Virus record (IMG/VR): IMGVR_UViG_3300046459_000822
Span: 1-41,194 of that record
DNA from: a virus
Length of the DNA: 41,194 nt
Direction: 5' to 3' (one strand)
Positions within the stretch are counted from its first letter, which is position 1. Every line of letters starts with the position of its first letter. Position numbers and translations under genes: made by a program. Shown one piece after another: positions 6,867 to 15,417 of this stretch. The notes beneath the pieces are model-generated. The model saw only the letters and a program-made list of their open reading frames with translations. It was not told the DNA's origin and made no database searches.

Positions 6867-7931
6867 TCAGGCCTCCTTGTAGACGAGCGCGGTGACGACG
6901 GCGCTGGTGACGGTGACCGTGGCGGCTGACTGGTTGAGCAGGCGTACCCGCATTCCGCGTCCGGCCGTGAGCGCCTTCACCAGGGGGATGACGGCGTAGG
7001 CACCGCCGAGTGTCCCGATGACTTCGTGGATCGGGTGGTCCTGGACGGACTTGTCGCCGTCGTACTCGGACATGCGGGCCTGGACCACCGCCCCGACGGG
7101 CAACCCGGTGATCGTCAGGCTGAGACTGCCGGTGAACCGGGCCGCGCCGCGGACGAACACGCTTCCGCCGGCGCCGTGGTCGCCTGTCTCGTCGGTCCAC
7201 TCCTTGGTGAACTCGATCGAGTCCCACGCCGCGGGTTTGAGCTGGTACGGCTTGACCAGCCCGAGATTCACGTACTGGGGCACGGTGTCCTCCTCCTCGG
7301 TGATGTCGCCCTCGGCCCAGGCGCGGAGCGCGGCCTCGGACAGGTACGCGATGGATCGGTCGATGGGCTGGCTGGTGAACTGCCAGATCAGCGGGGCCCG
7401 CCCGCTGGGCTTGGGCTGGGCGGCGGCCTCGGCCTGGCCGTAGGCGGCGGCACCCCACGGGTAGGCGGGGTACCAGAGCGGGACGCCGGCGGGCACGTGG
7501 CCGGCCGTCAGGTCGGAGGCGCTGGTGTAGATGCCGACGCGCTGTCCGGGGAACGCGGCCTGCACCGCGGCGATCCACGCGGCGGCCCAGGCCTTGATCT
7601 GGGCGGCCGTACGGCCGCCGTAGTTCCTGCCGTCCGAGTAGCGCTCAAGGTCGAGCCAGTGCGTGAACCCGGTCTTCGCGTACGGGCGTACGGCGCTGAT
7701 GTAGTTCGCTGCCTCGGCGGCCGCGGACTGGGTGGGCCACGCGAAGTGGTAGCCGCCGGGGATGAGCCCGGCCTTGATGATGCTGGCGATGTGGGTGTCG
7801 AACTTCGCGTCCCGGGAGTGCTCGCCCTCGGACGCTTTGGCGAACGCGAAGACCAGGCCGTCCTTCTTGAGGCCGGCCCAGTCCTGGGTGCTCTGGTACG
7901 CGGACACGTCTATGCCGCGGCAAGTGGCCAT
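6867..7931 (-). CDS. GH25 lysozyme (endolysin)
   Basis: The product is 354 aa from ATG (7931), chosen for the GGAGGTCTC ribosome site; an earlier in-frame start is possible. Residues 1-200 match glycoside hydrolase family 25: GIDVSAYQ with Asp8, the AKASEG strand, GGYHFA, and the catalytic LDLE (Asp94, Glu96). It would cleave the MurNAc-GlcNAc bond of peptidoglycan from the cytoplasmic side after holin opening; no signal peptide is seen. The C-terminal 140 residues (about 215-354) are beta-rich and common in actinophage lysins, probably wall-binding. Confidence 0.9.
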   Translation of the reverse strand: MATCRGIDVSAYQSTQDWAGLKKDGLVFAFAKASEGEHSRDAKFDTHIASIIKAGLIPGGYHFAWPTQSAAAEAANYISAVRPYAKTGFTHWLDLERYSDGRNYGGRTAAQIKAWAAAWIAAVQAAFPGQRVGIYTSASDLTAGHVPAGVPLWYPAYPWGAAAYGQAEAAAQPKPSGRAPLIWQFTSQPIDRSIAYLSEAALRAWAEGDITEEEDTVPQYVNLGLVKPYQLKPAAWDSIEFTKEWTDETGDHGAGGSVFVRGAARFTGSLSLTITGLPVGAVVQARMSEYDGDKSVQDHPIHEVIGTLGGAYAVIPLVKALTAGRGMRVRLLNQSAATVTVTSAVVTALVYKEA

Positions 7932-7953
7932 GAGACCTCCAGACATGAGAAAG

Positions 7954-7976
7954 GCCCCGGCCAGTCGGCACGGGGC
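7954..7976 (-). terminator. Hairpin between the tail and lysis genes
   Basis: On the minus strand GCCCCG and CGGGGC form a 6-bp stem with an inner GCC/GGC pairing, followed by CTTTCTC. It lies in the 61-bp gap before the lysozyme gene and may act as a partial terminator or processing site. Confidence 0.45.
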
Positions 7977-7992
7977 GTGCGGTGGTGTCGGG

Positions 7993-8238
7993 TCACGCGG
8001 TGGGCGTGATCGGCTCCGAGTAGGAGTACGAGCGGGCCGCCGACATCAGCCGGAAGTTCGGCGACGCGGCGATCATGGCGACGAACTTCTGGACGATGTC
8101 CGGCACGCCGGGGGCGTCCGGGTTGTCGGTCGTGGCCGTCACGTTGAAGGCCACGGGGTAGTCGCCGGCCGAGTCGACGCTGTTGGCGGTGACCTTCCAC
8201 TGGCTCGCTGTCGGGCCTTCCGGGGTACCGAGAGGCAT
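7993..8238 (-). CDS. Small tail-region hypothetical protein
   Basis: The product is 81 aa from ATG (8238), two nt after the previous stop, with AAGGAG upstream. The sequence is soluble and beta-prone, with a Thr/Asp-rich middle (VTATTDNPDAPGVPD) and no membrane helix. Its place after the tail-fibre-type protein and before the lysin fits a minor tail component. The family is not recognised. Confidence 0.6.
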   Translation of the reverse strand: MPLGTPEGPTASQWKVTANSVDSAGDYPVAFNVTATTDNPDAPGVPDIVQKFVAMIAASPNFRLMSAARSYSYSEPITPTA

Positions 8239-8240
8239 GT

Positions 8241-8645
8241 CTAGGGCTCCTTGTTGAAGGTGACGTGCAGGCGCAGGTTGCGGCCGTTGATGATGTCGCT
8301 GGAGGCGGTACGGATCGTGGTGACGCCGTCGGTGCCGATGACGAAGCCGCCGGAGGACGTGCCGTCGTCCCAGATGCCGTTCAGGGTCGAGGCGCTGTTG
8401 GGCCGCCACCCGGCTGGCGCAGTGCCGACCAGGGTGTCGGTGATGTTGCCGGTGGTGGCGGTGATGGTGCCGCCGGTCCGGTTGACGTAGATGTTCATCT
8501 CGACTGTGGCTCCCTGCCGGTTGGCCCAGAAGTTGTTGAGGGTCCAGCCCGAGGCGATTGAGAAGCCCGATGTCGTCTCGTCGTCGAGGGAGTAGTCGTT
8601 GAGCCGGCCAGCGGTGATCCGCATTCCGGCGAGCCAGAGCGTCAT
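8241..8645 (-). CDS. Tail-fibre-type minor structural protein
   Basis: The product is 134 aa, starting MTLWLAGMRITAGRLNDYS, a start typical of a family at the end of actinophage tail modules. The remainder is beta-rich with NRTGGTITATTGNITDT. No enzymatic motif is visible; it probably forms a receptor-side fibre or baseplate cap. GTAGGAGACGACG precedes the ATG. Confidence 0.65.
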   Translation of the reverse strand: MTLWLAGMRITAGRLNDYSLDDETTSGFSIASGWTLNNFWANRQGATVEMNIYVNRTGGTITATTGNITDTLVGTAPAGWRPNSASTLNGIWDDGTSSGGFVIGTDGVTTIRTASSDIINGRNLRLHVTFNKEP

Positions 8646-8654
8646 CGTCGTCTC

Positions 8655-9878
8655 CTACATCGCCACATAGACCGGGTTGACCAGGCGCAGATCCATACCC
8701 TGAGCCTGGGCCTTGACGACGCCGTTCACGGACCGGAGCACCTGCATCGTCTGCGGGGTGACCTGCTGGAACCCGTCGTAACTCGCAATGACAGGCAGCG
8801 TGTTGGTGTTCGTCGAGGACAGGATGGTGCGGGTGCCGATCGTTCCGGCCGCCGTGAGGGAGGTGTCGGTGACGGTGACGGACCAGCCCGTCGGCTCGTT
8901 CGTGTCGTCCAGCCAGATCTTGGCGTTCAGGGTGCTGCCGGTGATCTGCAGCCGGAGCCGGAACATCTGGCCCGCAGCGTGCGTGAGCCCGGCGTCGGGG
9001 GCGGTAGCGAGCAGCGTCTCTGTGCCGGTCACCCGTTTGCGCAGGGTGAGCGTGACCGTCTGGGTGGTGCTGAAGTCGACGCGTGCCAGGTAGCAGTTGC
9101 TCGTGTCGGCGAACCGGCCGACGAGGTTCACGAAGTGGCTGCCGCCGGTGGCGAGTTTGTCGGTGCCCATGCTGGCGACGATGTCGAGGTCCGCTGATGA
9201 CCACGGGACGGTCGTCCAGTGGGAGACGTTGACGCTGCCGCACAAGACCTTGCCCTGACCGTCGAAAGCGCTGCGGACTGCGGCTACGTAGGTGTTGAAG
9301 GCGGCAGTTCGCTGCCCGGAGTCCCGCATCGTGCGGGAGAGGTCGCCGTTCGGGAAGAAGCTGGCGCGCAGGGCATTGGACATTTCGACCTGTACGCCAG
9401 CGCTGATGGTGGTCTTGTTGGCGATGTTCGCGGGGTCTGATCCGTTGATCTCCTGGGCTGCAGTGATGACGCGGAACCCGGCGTTCTGCAGCGCGGTCTG
9501 GACGCGGGCCGCGGTGGCGGTGTCCAGTCCTCCGATGGAGGTCTCTGCCAGGCCGGTGATGCCGGTATAGCCGTGGAGGGACAGGCAGCGCTGGGCGGCG
9601 GTGACGATGCCCTGCGCGATGGGCTCGTCGAAGTTCGTGCTGGTGACGTGCAGGGTGTCGAAGTTGTTGCTGGCCATGATGCCGGCGAACTCGTAGTGGT
9701 TCATCAGCGTGGCTCCCACAGCGCGCGCTACTTCTCCGGATCCCGCTTCGATGCCGCCGCCGTGGATCGCGATCGCGCACCAGGTCGCCCCGGTTACCGG
9801 TACGGTGCGGCGTTCGTAGTCGACGCCTTCGGTCTGGTGCGCGGCGAGGTCTGTGTAGCTGGCGTACAGGTCCGTCAC
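8655..9878 (-). CDS. Poly-gamma-glutamate hydrolase fused to part of a LamG-like tail domain
   Basis: The 407-aa product has two parts. Residues about 1-207 match the phage poly-gamma-glutamate hydrolase family (PF05908-type, about 208 aa in phage PghP): metal-site motif HGGGIEAGSGE (His39, Glu44), then SNNFDTLHVTSTNFDEP with His77. It would depolymerise a gamma-polyglutamate capsule during adsorption. Residues about 208-390 (from GKVLCGSVNVSHW) are the distal part of a concanavalin/LamG-like tail domain: DLDIVAS, VGRFADTSNCYLARVDFS, LRKRV, PVIASYDGFQ. The start of that domain ends the upstream 940-aa protein. GTG lies 1 nt past the previous stop, without a strong ribosome site, so coupling or frameshifting is likely. 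Confidence 0.8.
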   Translation of the reverse strand: MTDLYASYTDLAAHQTEGVDYERRTVPVTGATWCAIAIHGGGIEAGSGEVARAVGATLMNHYEFAGIMASNNFDTLHVTSTNFDEPIAQGIVTAAQRCLSLHGYTGITGLAETSIGGLDTATAARVQTALQNAGFRVITAAQEINGSDPANIANKTTISAGVQVEMSNALRASFFPNGDLSRTMRDSGQRTAAFNTYVAAVRSAFDGQGKVLCGSVNVSHWTTVPWSSADLDIVASMGTDKLATGGSHFVNLVGRFADTSNCYLARVDFSTTQTVTLTLRKRVTGTETLLATAPDAGLTHAAGQMFRLRLQITGSTLNAKIWLDDTNEPTGWSVTVTDTSLTAAGTIGTRTILSSTNTNTLPVIASYDGFQQVTPQTMQVLRSVNGVVKAQAQGMDLRLVNPVYVAM

Positions 9879-9879
9879 G

Positions 9880-12702
9880 TCATACCCCCTGCACGCTGTA
9901 GTCGGAGGTGGATCCGCCCGTCACGGTCCATGTCTCACCGGTGTCGTCGGTGCCCCAGCCGCCGGCGGCCACCGTGCGGTTGAAGTCGTCGTGGACGGCG
10001 CCCGTGATCCGGATGACGGTCATGACCTCTCCGCTGACGCGGATGTCCATCGGGCACTCGGCCTGATCGGTCGTCCACAGTGGCCCGTCGGTGACGGTCA
10101 CGGACAGCCTGGTCGCGGTGGACGTGACGGATGCGGCGAGTGCACTGCCGTCGGTGTCGGCGTGCCCGTACACGCTGCTGTCGACCACGCCGGCCGTCCA
10201 CGGCTCGCCGGGCACGCAGTTGAACGTGATGAGCCAGGCGTTCGGCCCGGCCTCCTCGGAGTAGCCGGCCACCAGCACGTCGACGGGGTCGGGGCCGTGG
10301 TCCGCCGGGAGGTTCGTCAGGCGGATCTCGTCGCCGCAGTCGATGCGGAGGATGTCGTCGATCAGCGCGTAGACGCGTGCGTTGGCCAGGTTCAGGGTGA
10401 GGCGGGCGTAGCGCACCCCGTCATACGTGCCGAGGTGCAGGCGCATGCCGGCCACCTGGTCGGCCTGGCTGTCCGTGGCGACGCTGTACGTGTACGCCTG
10501 GTCGTACCGGCCCACCCCGCCGTCCTCGGGGTTCTTGACGGACATGGCGCCGTCCTCCAGTACCTCCCTGGCCGGGACCGAGCCGAACTCACGCTGCACC
10601 GACACGTCGTTCTCGGTGAGCTTGTCGTCGTCCACCGGTTTGAACGGCGCCGAGATCAGCCCGGCCGAGAAATCGAGCGTGAGAGCGGGAGGCTGGTTCC
10701 ACAGCGTCGACTGCCCGCGGTGGATGACCTCGGGTGCGTCCCGGCGGTCCAGGAGGTAGCCGAAGTTCGTGGCCGACGCCTCGTTCATCAACTGCAGGAG
10801 CTTCTTGCGTCCCTGGATGCCCATGGGCTGCTGGTAGACCGACTCGCCCGCGGTGCTGGCCACGTAGGCGGCCTCGGTCGCCAGGCGCTCGATACGGTCC
10901 CCGGCACGCTCGCCCTGGAAGCCCATGTACGCGGTGTACATGTCGGCGGCGGAGGGGCCGTTGCCGTCCCAGTAGGTGAGGTAGCCGAACGACCGGTCCG
11001 TCATGGTGACGCCGGCGAGGGTGAGGAATCCCCATCCCAAGAGCACGCTCTGCGCGGACTTCATCACGATGCTGGCGATCGTGCCGCTGCCGAGGAGTGC
11101 GCCGTCGACGTACAGGTACCAGAGGGTGGACGAGGCCTGCGGGTCGATGGACAGCCGGATGTGGTGGGGGTCCTCGTTGTAGATCCCCACGCCGTCGACG
11201 TTGGCCAGCAGGCCGACGCTGGACGACGAGTCCCCGTCGGACTGGCGGATGACCGAGAGCCGGTCGAGGTTGCCGGTGAAGATGATCTCAATCAGAACCC
11301 GGTTGTCCGCGTCGGTGCCCGCCCCACGGTCGAAGACGGTGAACTGGCCCGAGCTCGGGGTCCCGCCGCCGGACAGGAAGAGGTCCACGGACCAGAAGTC
11401 GTCTGTCCCCGTGGTGCGCCGGAAGGCGCCCCGGATGTCCCCGGAGGTGTTCGCCTTCACGGACAGGCACGGCTCGATCCAGTCGGCCAGCTTGCCCTCC
11501 GCCCAGCCGGCGGCCGTGTCCGTACCGATGACGATTTCCTGCCGCACGTCCGAGCCGCCCACCATGGACTTGGCGCCCAGGGAGGTGGGGCCGTCGGTGA
11601 GCGGCCAGCACTCGACGGGGCCGTGAAACTTGATGAACCGCAGCAGCGCGGAGTCGACGGGCTTGTTACCCGCATCCGTACGGCGCGTCACCCCGGCCGG
11701 GGTGACGCTGACGTAGTTGTCCTTGAGAGACAGGTCCCTCGTCGGCGGCCAGGCGGGCACCTCGCCGGCCATGCGGATGTGCTTGTTCGTGAGGATCGCG
11801 CTGCCCTGCTTGGTCCACGTCAGGCCGGTGGCGTCGACGAACGACGTGCCGCCCGCGGTGGCCGCGCTGGTCTTCATATTGACCTTGATGGTGGTGCTGT
11901 CCAGCAGCTTCAGCGCGTACACCTTGCCGCGCAGCCGGTTGAGGACGCCGCCGCTGGGCAGCGCGTTGAACGCGGTGCCGCAACCGATCTCCAGCGGCGC
12001 GGTGCCGGGGAAAACCGAGGTGGTGGCCGCGCCCACGATCGGGGACCCGAGCAGGTTCCACTCGGTGTCGTCGACCGTGCGGCCGGTGTAGAACCGCAGC
12101 TCGTAGCCGCCCGCCCCGTTGCTGATGTCGAGGACGACGCGCAGGGCGAGGCGCTGCCCGTTGTAGGCCTTCAGCTCCTCGGTGCACGTCTGTGCGATAC
12201 GACTGGCGAACGTGCCGTCGGGCGACCACATGAACATGGGGAAGCCGCCCACCATCTCCAGGGCCCACAGCTCGGCGCTGCCCGGGATGTAGCGCAGGCA
12301 CAGCATCTGCGACTCGGCCCAGCTCTCCAGGGCGACGTCGAGACGCAGGTCGAAGTCACCGCTCACGTCCAGGGCCGCGGCGTCCGGGGTCTCCAGGGCG
12401 TCACTGCCCAGGCCGCCCGCCATGGCGGCCCACGGCGTGCCGGCCGTGTAGCCGAACCGCATCGGCGTGTTCCGGCCGATCAGGTCGTACAGCGGCGAGA
12501 CCGGGTTGCGCGGGGCGTACCGGTTGTCGCGGCTGTCCAGATCGCACGCACCCATGGTCGGCTCGGCGTCCGACGCGGACTCGGACGACAGACCCCTGGT
12601 GATCGTCACGGCCGAGGTCGCCACGCGGACGTCGTCGGTGATGGTGTTCCAGGCGCCGCTGTAGAACAGCTCCGCCCACACGGGCGGGGGCAGGTTCGGC
12701 AT
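9880..12702 (-). CDS. Large minor tail protein with LamG-like domains
   Basis: This 940-aa protein follows the tape measure, the place of distal tail and central-spike proteins. The N-terminal 110 residues (WAELFYSGAWNTITDDVRV, then DLDSRDNRYAPRNPVSPLYD) are typical of actinophage minor tail proteins. Beta-sandwich segments around residues 120-270 and 380-590 resemble concanavalin/LamG folds (RIEFYT-like strands, SIDPQASSTLWYLYVDG). The last about 40 residues (DDFNRTVAAGGWGTDDTGET and DYSVQGV) begin another LamG-like domain that is cut by the stop; its remainder lies in the next gene. A G5 run abuts that stop. GAGGGG precedes the ATG. Confidence 0.8.
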   Translation of the reverse strand: MPNLPPPVWAELFYSGAWNTITDDVRVATSAVTITRGLSSESASDAEPTMGACDLDSRDNRYAPRNPVSPLYDLIGRNTPMRFGYTAGTPWAAMAGGLGSDALETPDAAALDVSGDFDLRLDVALESWAESQMLCLRYIPGSAELWALEMVGGFPMFMWSPDGTFASRIAQTCTEELKAYNGQRLALRVVLDISNGAGGYELRFYTGRTVDDTEWNLLGSPIVGAATTSVFPGTAPLEIGCGTAFNALPSGGVLNRLRGKVYALKLLDSTTIKVNMKTSAATAGGTSFVDATGLTWTKQGSAILTNKHIRMAGEVPAWPPTRDLSLKDNYVSVTPAGVTRRTDAGNKPVDSALLRFIKFHGPVECWPLTDGPTSLGAKSMVGGSDVRQEIVIGTDTAAGWAEGKLADWIEPCLSVKANTSGDIRGAFRRTTGTDDFWSVDLFLSGGGTPSSGQFTVFDRGAGTDADNRVLIEIIFTGNLDRLSVIRQSDGDSSSSVGLLANVDGVGIYNEDPHHIRLSIDPQASSTLWYLYVDGALLGSGTIASIVMKSAQSVLLGWGFLTLAGVTMTDRSFGYLTYWDGNGPSAADMYTAYMGFQGERAGDRIERLATEAAYVASTAGESVYQQPMGIQGRKKLLQLMNEASATNFGYLLDRRDAPEVIHRGQSTLWNQPPALTLDFSAGLISAPFKPVDDDKLTENDVSVQREFGSVPAREVLEDGAMSVKNPEDGGVGRYDQAYTYSVATDSQADQVAGMRLHLGTYDGVRYARLTLNLANARVYALIDDILRIDCGDEIRLTNLPADHGPDPVDVLVAGYSEEAGPNAWLITFNCVPGEPWTAGVVDSSVYGHADTDGSALAASVTSTATRLSVTVTDGPLWTTDQAECPMDIRVSGEVMTVIRITGAVHDDFNRTVAAGGWGTDDTGETWTVTGGSTSDYSVQGV

Positions 12703-12703
12703 G

Positions 12704-14812
12704 TCACCCCTCTGCGAACTTGATCACGTCACCGCCGGAGGTGACGCGGACCGACTCCTGGAAGAACTCCCGGAACGCCCGCGATCCGCCCCGCAGTTCG
12801 AACACCAGGCGCGTGGCCGAGCCCTGGCCGGCCCCGAGAGTCGAGGCCGCGCCGGTGAACGGCGTCACGCCCATCGACTGGGCCGTGGGGCGGTAGACAG
12901 CCGGGCTGACGAGCGTGGACATGGTCTTGTCGAGGACGTCGCGGTTGTCCTCGGCGCCCATCGCGATGCCGGGCGGGATCCAGTGCCCGACCTCCGCCGC
13001 CAGCACCCTCGCCGGCGACCCGATGCCCAGGGCCTTGATGATCGGTCCGGGGATGACGTCCTTGGCCCAGTTGATCAGGGTGGCTTTCAGCCAGCCGCCC
13101 ATGGCTTGGATGCCGTTCCACAGGCCGGAGACGACGTCGAGACCCTTGTTGTAGAGCAGCCCGTTGAGGTCACCGAGGGCATTTGCGAGGCGTCCTGGCA
13201 GCCCCTTGACCCAGTTGATCATGGATGTTGCCTTGGTGACGGCCGCGTCTTTCATGGACTGGAAGGCGCCTGACGCCCGCGAGGTCACGGTGCCCGCGAG
13301 GCCGGCCAGCGCGTTCCAGAGCCGTCCTGGCAGGGCCGCCTGCCAGTTGACCAACTCGACCATTTTCGTGATGGCCCAGTCCTTGGCGGAACCGAACCAG
13401 CCGGCGAACTTGCCCGGCAGCGAGGCGAACCAGTCCAGCGCGGTGCCGATACCGCTGATGGTCGCTTTCGTGGCGTCGACGATTGCGCCCCACACGGTGG
13501 TCCAGATGGTCTGGAACCAGGTGGTCTTGGTCGCGATCAGGACGATGACGACGATCAAGGCGATGATCGCGAGGACGATCCACGTCATTGGGTTCGCCAG
13601 CAGGGCCGCCGTGGACGCCCAGATCTCCGCGTTCCAGATGGTCTGGGCGGCGGAGGCGATCGCGGTGTACGTGGCGTAGATCTTCTGGGCGACCGAGACG
13701 GCGAGGATGGCGCCCGCCACGATGCCCAGGATCCCGATCAGCGGGCCGAAGGCACCCTTGTTGTCCATGGCGAAACTTACGAACACGCCCCCGACCTCGG
13801 CGAGCTTGACGGTGGCCTGCCGCTTGAAGGTCTCCAGGGCAGCCGCCGGACTGTCGCTGACGGTCTTGGACATCCTGTCGGCGGCCCCGGCGACCTTGCC
13901 CATCGCGCTCACGGCGGTCGACGGGTCGAGGGACTCCAAGGACCGCTGCATGTCCTCGGACTGCGTGCCGAAGATGTTCGACGCGATGGACGCCTTCTTG
14001 CTGGTGTCCGGGTACTTGCGCAGCGCGTCGAGGGTGGCCTGTAGGGCAGCGGTGGCCTTGGGGCCGCCGGCCGCCACGTCTGCGGCCATCTGCTTGCCGT
14101 TGAGGCCCAGGGACTTGAAGCCTGCCCCTGCCGTGGACGTGATGTCGCGGGCCCGGAGGTTGAACTCTTTGAGGCTGTCGGCGACGAGGTCGGCGTCCCG
14201 GGCGCCGCCCTTGAGGCCCTGGGAGAGCAGACCGGTGGCCATCTGCCCGTTCAGGCCCAGCGAGTGGAACTGCACGCCGTACTCGTTCAGCGTGTCCAAG
14301 AAGTCGTCGGCCTTGTTGACGCCGCTCTGGAAGCCCTTGGTGATGATGTCGAAGGCCTCGTCGGCGTTCTTCGCCAGCCCGGTCTTGATCATCTGCCCGA
14401 CCGCCGCGGTGGTCGGACCGACTTCCTGATCGAAGGTCTGCGCCAGGGCGAGGGCCTTGGTGGTGACGCCCTCCAGGCCGCCCTTGGCCTTGGAGACGTC
14501 CCCAATGTTCTGGTAGACGCCTTTGATGGCCTCGTTGACCTGCTCGGTGGAATCGCCCCAGTTGTTGGCGTAGACGTCCGCGCTGACTTTGGAGAGCTTC
14601 GCGGCCTCGGCCGGACCGATGCCGAGCTGGGCGGCCAGCTTCGCGTTGGCCGCCGACATGTCCATCGACGCTGCCACCCCATAGCCGAGGGCTCCAGCGA
14701 CGCCCGCGGCGATGCCGGTTGCGGCCGCGTCGAACTTCTCCTTGACCTTGCCCAGCGTCTCCGAGACCTGTTCGCGGGCAACGAGGTTGAACACCAGGGA
14801 GGTATCGCTCAC
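12704..14812 (-). CDS. Tape measure protein
   Basis: The product is 702 aa from GTG. It follows the frameshifted chaperone genes, the standard position. It is Ala/Gly-rich and helical; an N-terminal TMP-type region (about 10-300) includes repeated GLNG and KGG patterns, and hydrophobic membrane-like segments lie near residues 345-425 (LIGILGIVAGAILAV; WIVLAIIALIVVIVLIA). The Trp-rich LPGxL repeats at about 455-560 are typical of actinophage tape measures. The protein sets tail length; at the usual about 0.15 nm per residue it predicts a tail near 100 nm. It may also help DNA cross the membrane. Confidence 0.92.
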   Translation of the reverse strand: MSDTSLVFNLVAREQVSETLGKVKEKFDAAATGIAAGVAGALGYGVAASMDMSAANAKLAAQLGIGPAEAAKLSKVSADVYANNWGDSTEQVNEAIKGVYQNIGDVSKAKGGLEGVTTKALALAQTFDQEVGPTTAAVGQMIKTGLAKNADEAFDIITKGFQSGVNKADDFLDTLNEYGVQFHSLGLNGQMATGLLSQGLKGGARDADLVADSLKEFNLRARDITSTAGAGFKSLGLNGKQMAADVAAGGPKATAALQATLDALRKYPDTSKKASIASNIFGTQSEDMQRSLESLDPSTAVSAMGKVAGAADRMSKTVSDSPAAALETFKRQATVKLAEVGGVFVSFAMDNKGAFGPLIGILGIVAGAILAVSVAQKIYATYTAIASAAQTIWNAEIWASTAALLANPMTWIVLAIIALIVVIVLIATKTTWFQTIWTTVWGAIVDATKATISGIGTALDWFASLPGKFAGWFGSAKDWAITKMVELVNWQAALPGRLWNALAGLAGTVTSRASGAFQSMKDAAVTKATSMINWVKGLPGRLANALGDLNGLLYNKGLDVVSGLWNGIQAMGGWLKATLINWAKDVIPGPIIKALGIGSPARVLAAEVGHWIPPGIAMGAEDNRDVLDKTMSTLVSPAVYRPTAQSMGVTPFTGAASTLGAGQGSATRLVFELRGGSRAFREFFQESVRVTSGGDVIKFAEG

Positions 14813-14842
14813 GAGCCCGCCTCCCTTCTGGGTAGCGGGTGG

Positions 14843-15405
14843 TCAGCGCCCCGACTTGATCTTCTCGTTGGCTTCCTGCTGGGCCTTCACGTAGGCGTCG
14901 ATCCAGTCGAGGTAGGCGTCCGTCTCCTCGACGGTGAAGGTGTCCCAGTCCCTGCCGGCGATCCCGAGCAGGTGCGCGGCGTCGCCGAGTCGCTTTATCC
15001 GGCGATCGGCAGCTGGGCTTTTCCCTGCTCGTCAGGGTCCTCGTAGGCCTCGGCGATCTCCTGGTCCAGCTTCTCCAAGACGGCCGCGAGCTGGTCGGCA
15101 GGCACCGACTCGGCGACGTTCTCCCGCATGAGCAGCAACTCGCCCTTGGAGTGCTCCAACTCCAGCTCTTCCCATGCGAAGTCGACGTCGTCGAACTTCA
15201 GCGTTGGGTGCTCCCGCTTGAGGTACAGGTACAGCAGCGCGCGCCGGCACTTGCTGTTGCCCTTCAGGACGTCCTGGCTGAACTCGGTGAAGTTCTTGCC
15301 GGTGAACCGCTCCAACATCTCCCGCTCGGCGGACATGAGCCGCTTGGGCTGGTACTTCCAGCGCTTCGGCTCGTCGCTGCCCTCGGGGTTGTAGACCAGA
15401 TACAT
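14843..15405 (-). CDS. Tail assembly chaperone, -1 frameshift product (gpGT-like)
   Basis: The 129 codons to the slippery site, then 58 codons in the -1 frame to a TGA ending at 14843, give 187 aa. The extension reads SPAADRRIKRLGDAAHLLG and continues through DWDTFTVEETDAYLDW to KIKSGR, clearly coding-like. As in lambda G/GT, the two products chaperone tape measure and tail-tube assembly. The extension has no start or ribosome site of its own, which supports frameshifting. Confidence 0.85.
14995..15405 (-). CDS. Tail assembly chaperone, zero-frame product (gpG-like)
   Basis: The 136-aa acidic protein (MYLVYNPEGSDEPKRW) ends at TAA just after the slippery heptamer. The composition and length fit the gpG class of siphophage chaperones that bind the tape measure before tail-tube polymerisation. 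GGGAG lies about 10 nt before ATG. Genes on either side are the gp10-like protein and tape measure. Confidence 0.85.
   Translation of the reverse strand: MYLVYNPEGSDEPKRWKYQPKRLMSAEREMLERFTGKNFTEFSQDVLKGNSKCRRALLYLYLKREHPTLKFDDVDFAWEELELEHSKGELLLMRENVAESVPADQLAAVLEKLDQEIAEAYEDPDEQGKAQLPIAG
15019..15025 (-). promoter_or_regulatory. Programmed -1 ribosomal frameshift site GGGAAAA
   Basis: The minus strand reads G GGA AAA with the zero frame exactly as X XXY YYZ: CAG-GGA-AAA are codons 127-129. It is 25-30 nt before the zero-frame stop. A short GCCGA/TCGGC stem can form downstream. It closely resembles the lambda GGGAAAG site. Confidence 0.88.
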
Positions 15406-15417
15406 GGGTGGGTCTCC

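Noticed and set aside
9991-12723. Plus-strand 910-aa ORF opposite the 940-aa tail gene
   Set aside because: Val/Asp/Arg-rich antisense shadow of a high-GC gene; no motif and no ribosome site.
14843-14994. Independent small gene downstream of the chaperone
   Set aside because: No start codon or ribosome site; the frame joins the zero frame precisely at a slippery heptamer.
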